Source: Flavobacteriales bacterium
GTDB taxonomy: Bacteria; Bacteroidota; Bacteroidia; NS11-12g; UBA9320
DNA: 5,821 nucleotides
Assembly: GCA_020635455.1 (NCBI GenBank)
Contig: JACJZT010000023.1
Span: 1 to 5,821 of the forward strand
Reading direction: 5' to 3'
Position numbers and translations under genes: made by a program. This document shows positions 1 through 5,821 of the stretch, in pieces (the stretch's first letter is position 1; the number at the start of each line of letters is the position of its first letter). The notes below the pieces were generated by a model that was not told the DNA's origin, searched no databases, and worked only from the letters and a program-made list of their open reading frames with translations.

Positions 1-1
1 G

Positions 2-109
2 GAGGATCCGAAACAGGAGATCGGAGCGATCTCGATGTTGTCAGATCAGGAGCAGGAGCTTTTGAGTGGCAGTTGGAACCGTTCGGTTGTGGAAGTATCG
101 CAGGGCAGT
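2..109 (+). other. C-A linker, end of an upstream condensation domain
   Basis: Residues 1-36 read like the segment joining a condensation domain to an adenylation domain: ISMLSDQEQELLSGSWNRS resembles the usual 'LLSxxExxxLLxxWNxT' wording of such linkers. It implies that A1 is preceded by a C domain, so A1 belongs to an elongation module rather than a loading module. The stretch is already GC-rich, like the A1 core that follows, unlike the corresponding linker before A2 (4571-4645), which is AT-rich. Only the tail is present, so the type of the upstream C domain cannot be judged. Confidence 0.75.
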
Positions 110-3100
110 ACGATTGTTTCGTCCTTTAGCCGTCAGGCGGTTGAACGTTCCAAAGAGCCTGCGGTTGTGTTTGAGGACCGGACACTGAGTTACGGTGATC
201 TCGACGCATGGTCGACGAAGCTTGCCAGGGGATTGCGGGACTCAGGAGTACGTCGTGGCAGTTTGGTGGGTTTATACCTGGATCGCGGCATAGAGATGCT
301 GGTAGGGATGCTGGGTATATTGAAGGCCGGTGGTGCGTATGTACCGATCGATCTGGAATTTCCATCGGGCAGGGTACGGTCCATGTTGGGGGACAGCGGC
401 GCGGAGGTTTTGGTAAGTAAGTCCCTTGATCATCCGATGGAAGGGATCCGTGTGATCGACCCTTCGGAGGTGGATAGGTATTCTGCAACACCGTTACCGG
501 AGGTTCCTGAGGGTTCGGATCTTGGGTATGTGATCTACACGTCGGGTACCACGGGCGAGCCGAAGGGAGTGAAGATCACGCACGATCAGGTGATGGATTA
601 TGTAAGCGGACTTGAGGACAAAATTTCGATAAGCAAGAACAAAAGCTATGCTTTGGTATCGAGCATTGCGACGGATTTGGGCAATACGGTAGTATATGGA
701 TCGCTTTTGAGCGGGGGTACCTTGCACGTTATGAGCAAAACCCGCAGCAGCGATAGTGTATACCTACGGGAGTATTTTACAAGGCAGGGGATCGATTGTT
801 TAAAGATCGTACCGTCTCATTGGGAGGCTTTGAGTGAAGGGGAGGAGATGTTGCTTCCGAAAAGTCAGTTGATCTTTGGAGGGGAGGCCTTATCGGGCAG
901 GATCGTAGAGAGGATCTATGGCCTTTCAGGGAGTTGTGAGGTGATCAACCACTATGGCCCGACGGAGACGACGATCGGCAAGTTGTTGTACCGTGTCCCC
1001 CGCGAGGGAGCCTATCCAAGGACGGTACCCATAGGAGCCCCTTTTGGCAACACGGTGGTTTACGTGCTGAGTGAAAGCAAGACGTTGAGTGGGATCGGAG
1101 TCCCCGGAGAGTTGTACATAGGAGGACGGGGGGTGAGCTCAGGGTACCTCAACAAGGAGGAGCTGACCCGAGAGAAGTTTATAAAAGACCCGATTGGAGG
1201 CAACGGGTTGTTGTATTCAACGGGCGACCGGGTTCGCTATACAGAAGAAGGGGTCATTGAATTTTTGGGAAGGACAGACGATCAGGTAAAGATCCGTGGA
1301 TATCGGATAGAGCTAAAGGAAATCGAAAAAACTCTTGAATCCGTTGAGCAAAATCAGAAAGTTGTAGTTTTAATAAGAAAGGATGAAAATGAGAACAGTC
1401 AGATCATTGCCTTTATAAAATGTTCAGGAGAATTTAAATTACAGGAACAGTTCGATTATGTAAGAAGGATCCTTCCGGATTATTTGATTCCTTCGGCTAT
1501 GATTCATGTTGAAGAATTTCAATTGCTTCCAAACGGAAAAATTGACAATCGAAAACTTCTTAGTTTACCAATTGAAAGTAGGGAAAGGGAAGAATATAAG
1601 AAGCCGATTACCGAGACAGAAAAGAAATTGGTGAAAATATGGGAAGAACTTCTTGATTCTGATAAAATCGGCATTCACGATAATTTCTTTGAACTGGGTG
1701 GCGATTCCATCATAACGATACAATTGGTTAGCCGAGCGCGAAAGGTTGGTCTTGAGCTTCAGGTTGGTGATGTTTTTACATACCAAACCATTTCCCGATT
1801 ATCGAATTTGATCGGATCAAGAGAAAGTCTAAAAAAACTTCCACAGGAGCAGGGTGAATTGACAGGAACTTGCGGCCTAACACCCATTCAATTATGGTTT
1901 TTCGATAAAAAGCCAAAGTCAATTTCACATTTTAATCAATCGCTGATCTTTAAAGCAAATAAACAAATTGAAGGAAATGTTCTGAAACGATGTACCGAAC
2001 AATTGCTTTCTCATCACGATGCGTTAAGATTTAAATACTTTAAGGATCCTTCCGGTAATTGGAAGCAGGTTTACAGCGAATCAAACGAGCCTGTATTCTA
2101 TGTCGAAGAAATCATTGATGGTTCACAAACAAAGGTGTCTGAATGGATTGAGAAAACATGCGAAAAGTACCAAAGAAGCCTTGATATTGAAAAAGGTGAG
2201 GTGTTCAAAGTTGTATTCCTCAAAACAAATAAGAAAGAAGATTACAACCGTTTATTTTTAGTGGCTCACCATTTAGTGGTTGATGCAGTGTCGTGGAGAA
2301 TCCTGGTTGAAGATATTCTTCAATTGGTTTCGGCTATATATAATGGTAAAGAAAGTAACCTGGATGAAAAAACAAGTTCTTATCGTCAATGGTCAGATGC
2401 ACTGAATAGATTTGCGAATTCAGACACCCTTCAAAGGGAACTTGGGTATTGGAAAGCAGAACTCGCCTTTTGCAAACCTGCGGTAGCAACCAAATTTTAT
2501 AAATCGGATTTTAAACAGCTTTCCGTTTCTCTCAACAAAAAAGAAACTGAAAACCTTTTGAAAGGATGTCATAAAACGTTTAACACCGACCTGAATGACT
2601 TTGTGATCTCTTCAATATCAGAATGTTTTGCAGAGCAATTTTCTGCTAAAGAAATAATCCTTGAGATGGAAGGACATGGCCGAGAAACGGTGGATGAGGA
2701 AATTGACCTTACCAGAACGGTGGGATGGTTTACTTCTCATTATCCATTGAGTTTAGACCTAAGTGGTTTAAAAGACAAAGCAGACTTATTATGCCATGTT
2801 AAGGAAAAGATAAGAAACATACCTAAAAAAGGAATTGGTTTTGGTGTTCTAAAATATCTCAATAAAGAACTTTATGGTTCTGATTATCATTGTGATATTA
2901 AGTATAATTATCTGGGGCAGCTGGATAATTTGGTTGATAATGAATATCTAATTCTGCAGGATGAAAATACCGGCGCAAATATGGATGATCATTTCCCTGT
3001 TGGTGAACCTCTTTTATTAACAGCCTCCATCCGTGGGGGTGAGTTACAGTTCACACTTGACTATAGTGAAAAAAAATATTCCCGGAAAAAAGCAGAGAAA

Positions 3101-5821
3101 TTCCTTAAAGGTATTACTGAAAATTTGCTAAAGCTTATTGACTTTAGCATTGAATTGGGTTCAAGTGAAATTTTCCCAACTCCTTCAGACTATAATTTGG
3201 GAGGTATTACAAATGTCAGAGATTTTCAGGAATTTTTAAAAACCCCTATCAATGGTAACACAATAAAAGAATCTTTTGAATCCATTTACCCCCTTACAGG
3301 TTTACAGGAAGGTATGTTGTTTCATACACTGATGGACGAAGGGGTAGATACCTATACGCGACAATTGAGTTGTGATATTTATGAGCTTGATATAGAAAAG
3401 CTTAAAAAGTCGTGGGAGCTCGTTCTTGATAAACATTCAAGTTTAAGGAGTGCATTTTATCCTTATGTTTTTAAGGTACCGGTTCAGGTTGTGTTTAAAA
3501 AGGTAGAATTGCCTCTAACGTATTTTGATCTCCGAAAGAAAAATACTTCTGAGATCAAGGCTTTGGTAGAAGAATTAAAAACCGGCCAATTCAAAAACGC
3601 ATTCAATCTCAGTTATGCTCCTTTAATAAAACTTGCAGTTGCTCAGATAAGTACTGATCAGTATGTAATGATCCTAACCTGGCATCATTTGATATTTGAT
3701 GGTTGGTCGATGCCGATCATTATGGAAGAAGTATTAAAGAATTATGATATTCTAATAAAGGGAAAGATTTCCGACGAGTATGAAGAAGATAAATACGAAG
3801 ATTTTATCAAATTCTATCAGGATTATGACTCTAATCATTCTGCTCTATTTTGGAAGAATAAATTACTGCGCTTAGAGGCCGCTACAACCTTGCCTTTTAT
3901 TCGCCCAAAGGGCGTAAACCATGCAGATAGAGATAATTTTCGTGAAACATTAATACTCTTTAATAAGGTAGAAAGTGACCAGATCAGAAGTTTTTGCAGG
4001 GATTGTAAGATAACTTTAAATACTTTCATACAAGGAATTTGGAGTTTGCTTTTACATAGATATACAGGTTCTGAAAGCATATGCTATGGAATAACTGTTT
4101 CCGGACGTCCTGAAAATTTGCCGGGTGTTGAACAGAAAGTTGGAATGTATATTAACACAATTCCCTTTTTGAGTATTTATTCAGAAAATGCATTTAAAAA
4201 AGACTGGTTGCAGGAATTGCAAAATAATCTTCAGGACACCAGACCTTATCAATACACACCGTTAAGTGCCATTCAGCAAGATCACACACTGAATACAGAA
4301 CTTTTTGATACCATATTGGTTTTCGAAAATTATCCGGTCAATCGCTTGATTAAGGATAAAAAATGGAGCCTTAAGATCGAAAACATTAAAACAATCGAAC
4401 GTTCTAACTATCCATTGTCGCTGGTTGTTTATGGTGAGGATAAAATTTCTGTACGAATTAATTCGGACCCGGAGTTGCTTCCCGATTTTTACATTCAACG
4501 CTTAATGGGTCATTTCAAAAATGTTGCTTTTGGATTGGTTCAGGATTCTGTTTCTAAGTTAAGTGAACTTAATCTTCTCAGCCCTGAAGAACAAAAACAG
4601 ATCGAAAGTTTCAATCAAACGGAGGTACAGTATCCAAAGGATAAAACGATCGTAGAGTTGTTTGAGCATCGGGTGAAAAAGACCCCGAATCAGACGGCCT
4701 TGGTTTATGAGGGCAAAACGATGAGTTATCAAGAGCTCAACCGGCGCTCCAACCGTCTGGCTCATTACCTGATCAAGCATGGGGTTACCCAAGACACACT
4801 GGTACCCCTGTGCATGGAACGTAGCATGGAGATGATCGTAGCGATGCTTGGGATCCTCAAATCGGGAGGTGCGTATGTGCCGATCGACCCGGAGTACCCA
4901 CAGCAGCGGTTGGATTATATGCTTAAAGACACGGGATCAGGGATACTTTTAGGCACCGCTCAGACGGCATTGCTTCAAAGAGCCAAGGCGATAAAATTTG
5001 TAGATGTACAGGAGGTTCTTGAGTCTTCCTATTCTGAGGAGGATCTTTCGGAGAAGCCATCACCGGGAGGTTTGATGTATGTGATCTACACCTCGGGATC
5101 CACGGGTCATCCTAAGGGAGTGATGATCACTCATGAGAGTTTACTGGATCATTGTTATGGATTGATCGACAGTGCGGGCCTTAAGGGATGCAGGAGTTAT
5201 GCTCTTTTTTCACCCCTTGTATTTGATGCGGGTCATGCGGTGATCTTCAGTTCTCTGATACAGGGAGGGCAGTTGCATGTGTTGTCTGCCCAACAGCTTG
5301 GGTCTCCACCGGAACTGGGGAGATACATAAAGTCCCGTGGCATAGATTGCATTAAGATCGTTCCGACATTGTGGACTTTTTACAGTGATTCGGGGGTCAA
5401 TTTATTGCCGGAGCAGGTACTGATCTTTGGGGGGGAGAGTTTGACGACGGGAGTATTGAAGCGTTTAGGGTCTTATGGAGGCAGGGTATACAATCACTAT
5501 GGACCTACGGAGGCAACGATCGGGAAGTCCATTCATACGATCGATCCGGACCGGAATTATTCGACCATACCCATTGGAAAACCCTTTTCCAACAGCAGGT
5601 TTTATGTAAAGGATCCCGGGGGTATGGAAGTTCCTATCGGGGTACCCGGAGAGTTGTACATTGGAGGCAAGGGATTGGCAGAGGGGTATTTGAACTTACC
5701 GGAACTGACAAAGGAGAAGTTTATCCAAACGCCGCAGGGCCGTCAATATCGCACAGGAGACGTAGTTAGATGGACGCAGGAAGGAGAGATCGAATACTTA
5801 GGAAGAATAGACGATCAGGTA
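2..5821 (+). CDS. Non-ribosomal peptide synthetase, internal fragment (C-tail / A-PCP-E / C-A)
   Basis: This is a multimodular cytoplasmic assembly-line enzyme that makes a peptide without ribosomes. The frame is open for 1,940 codons with no stop, start or frameshift. Domains in order by fragment residue are: C-A linker (1-36), A1 (37-523), PCP1 (532-604), E (621-1049), C (1094-1523) and partial A2 (1549-1940). Diagnostic motifs are two P-loops (YTSGTTGEPKG, YTSGSTGHPKG), the carrier motif LGGDSI, HHLVVDAVSW and EGHGRE in E, and HHLIFDGWS in C. Order and spacing are those of ordinary NRPS modules; equivalent pocket residues of A1 and A2 lie 1,517 codons apart. The chemistry predicted is activation and epimerization of one residue, then condensation with the next. 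Base composition changes sharply inside the gene. The NRPS call is secure. The final product cannot be named from this fragment, and no named synthetase was recognised. Confidence 0.98.
110..1570 (+). other. Adenylation domain A1, predicted aspartate-activating
   Basis: This complete A domain uses ATP to make an aminoacyl-adenylate and loads it on PCP1. Core motifs are in order: A1 around YGDLDAWSTKLARGLR, A2 LKAGGAYVPID (residues 107-117), A3 P-loop YTSGTTGEPKG (179-189), A5 NHYGPTETT (from 316), A6 GELYIGGRGVSSGYL (from 369), A7 YSTGD (from 405), A8 GRTDDQVKIRGYRIE (from 423), A9 LPDYLIPS and A10 LPNGK (509-513), whose Lys (codon 1538-1540) is the catalytic lysine. Aligned by eye to GrsA, the specificity residues are D (codon 674), L (677), T (686), K (803), I (872), G (878), H (950), I (974), G (977) and K (1538). 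This is DLTKIGHIGK, nine of ten equal to the classical Asp code DLTKVGHIGK. Aspartate is therefore the best prediction; Asn-type codes share fewer positions. The core up to A8 is GC-rich, while the C-terminal subdomain is AT-rich. Confidence 0.93.
317..1288 (+). repeat. Imperfect internal repeat, A-core copy 1
   Basis: This part of the A1 core corresponds codon for codon with 4853-5821 of A2 (324 against 323 codons). By eye, DNA identity is highest in short blocks: 332-351 against 4868-4887 (19 of 20), 527-555 against 5078-5106 (26 of 29) and 1103-1125 against 5645-5667 (22 of 23). Several matching positions are third codon positions, which suggests relatedness beyond shared protein motifs. 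Elsewhere the copies diverge clearly. Confidence 0.7.
1595..1813 (+). other. Peptidyl carrier protein (thiolation) domain PCP1
   Basis: This is a small carrier domain of about 73 residues that holds the aminoacyl or peptidyl chain as a thioester on a phosphopantetheine arm. The arm attaches to the Ser in DNFFELGGDSI (codon 1706-1708, residue 569). Flanking sequence fits the fold: TETEKKLVKIWEELL forms helix 1 and VGDVFTYQTISRLSNLI the C-terminal helices. The motif LGGDSI, rather than LGGHSL, is typical of carrier domains that work with a downstream epimerization domain, which is what follows here. A phosphopantetheinyl transferase must be encoded elsewhere. Confidence 0.96.
1862..3148 (+). 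other. Epimerization domain (L-to-D)
   Basis: This domain of about 429 residues, a normal length, interconverts L and D forms at the alpha-carbon of the residue held on PCP1. Most of the usual E-domain motifs can be seen: PIQLWFF (1883-1903), HHLVVDAVSWRIL (from 2267; second His is residue 757), EGHGRE (2669-2686; first Glu is residue 890), TVGWFTSHYP (2717-2746), IPKKGIGFGVLKYL, YNYLGQLD (2903-2926) and a final FPVGEPLLLTASIRGGELQFTLDYS. The His and Glu expected to perform the proton transfer in TycA/GrsA-type E domains are both present, so the domain should be active. The VSWRIL continuation of the His motif and YNYLGQLD separate it from an ordinary condensation domain. Combined with the A1 prediction it would give D-Asp. 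The region is AT-rich. Confidence 0.95.
3149..3280 (+). other. E-C interdomain linker
   Basis: About 44 residues lie between the last E-domain strand and the first C-domain motif. The segment includes FPTPSDYNLGG, which resembles the 'TPSDF' wording commonly found where an E domain ends and the next domain begins. The frame passes straight through, so E and the next C domain are on one polypeptide and need no docking domains at this junction. No other motif is seen. Confidence 0.7.
3281..4570 (+). other. Condensation domain, predicted DCL type
   Basis: This condensation domain of about 430 residues forms the peptide bond between the chain on PCP1 and the residue loaded by A2. Motifs are SIYPLTGLQEGMLFH (C1, from 3281), the catalytic HHLIFDGWS (HHxxxDG at 3683-3703, residues 1228-1234, second His 1229), SGRPENLPGVEQKVGMYINTIP (4100-4165) and YTPLSAIQQ followed by FDTILVFENYP. 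The catalytic His-His and Asp-Gly are intact. The opening YPLTGLQEGMLFH matches the YPLSPMQEGMLFH pattern known for C domains that accept a D-configured donor (DCL class), which agrees with the E domain immediately upstream. The subtype is judged from motif wording only. The region is AT-rich. Confidence 0.94.
4571..4645 (+). other. C-A linker before A2, at a composition boundary
   Basis: NLLSPEEQKQIESFNQTEV followed by QYPKDK is a standard linker between a condensation and an adenylation domain, wording familiar from Bacteroidota and Bacillus NRPSs. AT-rich codon use persists to about 4615. From about 4620 the sequence becomes GC-richer, with more ACG, GAG, TTG and ATC codons. The linker thus marks one edge of the composition mosaic described in the findings. 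Confidence 0.7.
4646..5821 (+). other. Adenylation domain A2, truncated by window end, substrate uncertain
   Basis: This is the second amino-acid-activating domain, of which about 392 residues are present. Motifs run from TIVELFEHRVKKTPNQTALVYE through LKSGGAYVPID, the P-loop YTSGSTGHPKG (5087-5119, residues 1696-1706), NHYGPTEAT (from 5492), GELYIGGKGLAEGYL (from 5648), RTGD, and GRIDDQV, the beginning of A8, where the window stops. The C-terminal subdomain with the catalytic Lys is outside the window. Pocket residues aligned to GrsA are D (5225), A (5228), A (5237), K (5354), I (5423), G (5429), H (5495), I (5519) and G (5522), reading DAAKIGHIG plus an unseen Lys. This matches A1 except for Ala in place of Leu and Thr at the second and third positions. 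I do not recognise the code. An acidic or otherwise polar substrate related to Asp is possible but not shown. Confidence 0.93.
4853..5821 (+). repeat. Imperfect internal repeat, A-core copy 2
   Basis: This is the counterpart of 317-1288 within A2. Besides the near-identical blocks, the two share protein wording that is not universal in A domains, including GIDCxKIVPxxW, LIFGGExL and NHYGPTExTIGK. This points to a common ancestor closer than for unrelated A domains. The copy continues to the window end at a GACGATCAGGTA also present at 1277-1288. Confidence 0.7.

Noticed and set aside
208..420. Plus-strand 70-codon ORF in another frame
   Set aside because: It overlaps the A1 core, whose frame carries clear adenylation motifs; the alternative translation shows no family resemblance.
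126..491. Minus-strand ORF of 121 codons, and the overlapping minus-strand ORF at 190-384
   Set aside because: It lies antisense to the A1 core, is proline- and arginine-rich low-complexity translation, and resembles no family. The GC-rich codons of the NRPS frame produce long open antisense frames by chance.
494..727. Minus-strand ORF opposite the A3-A4 region of A1
   Set aside because: It is the shadow of a well-supported coding frame with conserved motifs and has no recognisable domain.
1310..1330. The composition jump as a frameshift, gene end or assembly chimera between two genes
   Set aside because: The reading frame and the A8-to-A10 protein order continue intact across it, with normal spacing to the catalytic Lys, so any junction is in frame and functional-looking. 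A chimeric assembly cannot be fully excluded without reads.
1862..3148. Possibility that the region after PCP1 is a condensation or heterocyclization domain
   Set aside because: The PIQLWFF, VSWRIL, EGHGRE and YNYLGQLD motifs are those of epimerization domains, and a genuine C domain follows separately at 3281-4570.
3835..4792. Three minus-strand ORFs of 77-81 codons (3835-4080, 4262-4498, 4559-4792)
   Set aside because: All are antisense to the C and A2 domains, short, without recognisable motifs, and consistent with chance.
1..5821. CRISPR arrays, tRNA or rRNA genes, insertion sequences, promoters and terminators
   Set aside because: The entire window is covered by one coding frame, and no direct-repeat array, inverted-repeat element or RNA gene signature was seen on reading it.

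Overview
The whole window is the inside of one giant gene. A single plus-strand reading frame (codons starting at position 2) runs without a stop from the first bases to the last, 1,940 codons. It encodes part of a non-ribosomal peptide synthetase (NRPS). Neither the start nor the stop codon is present, and there is no intergenic DNA, so no promoter, terminator, RNA gene or mobile element can be called. Shorter ORFs in other frames are shadows of this frame.

Layout: tail of an upstream condensation domain or C-A linker (2-109); complete adenylation domain A1 (110-1570); peptidyl carrier protein PCP1 (1595-1813); epimerization domain E (1862-3148); linker; condensation domain C (3281-4570); C-A linker; adenylation domain A2 (4646 onward), cut off inside core motif A8. 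This is one A-PCP-E set followed by the C-A start of the next module. A1 should activate an amino acid and load it on PCP1, E should convert it to the D-form, and C should join that D-residue to the residue activated by A2. The A1 pocket residues read D-L-T-K-I-G-H-I-G-K, one conservative change from the classical aspartate code, so the first residue is probably D-Asp. The A2 pocket (D-A-A-K-I-G-H-I-G, last Lys outside the window) is related but altered at two positions, and its substrate is uncertain.

The organism is probably a bacterium of the Bacteroidota. This rests on the AT-rich background of the PCP, E and C regions and on NRPS linker wording such as YPKDKTIVELFE; it is inference, not proof. 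The most notable feature is a base-composition mosaic. The two A-domain cores are near 50-60% GC in sampled lines and very rich in GATC, while about 3.3 kb between them is near 23-37% GC in sampled lines. One boundary falls at the A8 hinge of A1 and the other in the C-A linker before A2. This pattern fits exchange or homogenisation of A-domain cores between modules. I see no new kind of biological system here; the gene is a recognisable NRPS with an interesting history and an unassigned product.
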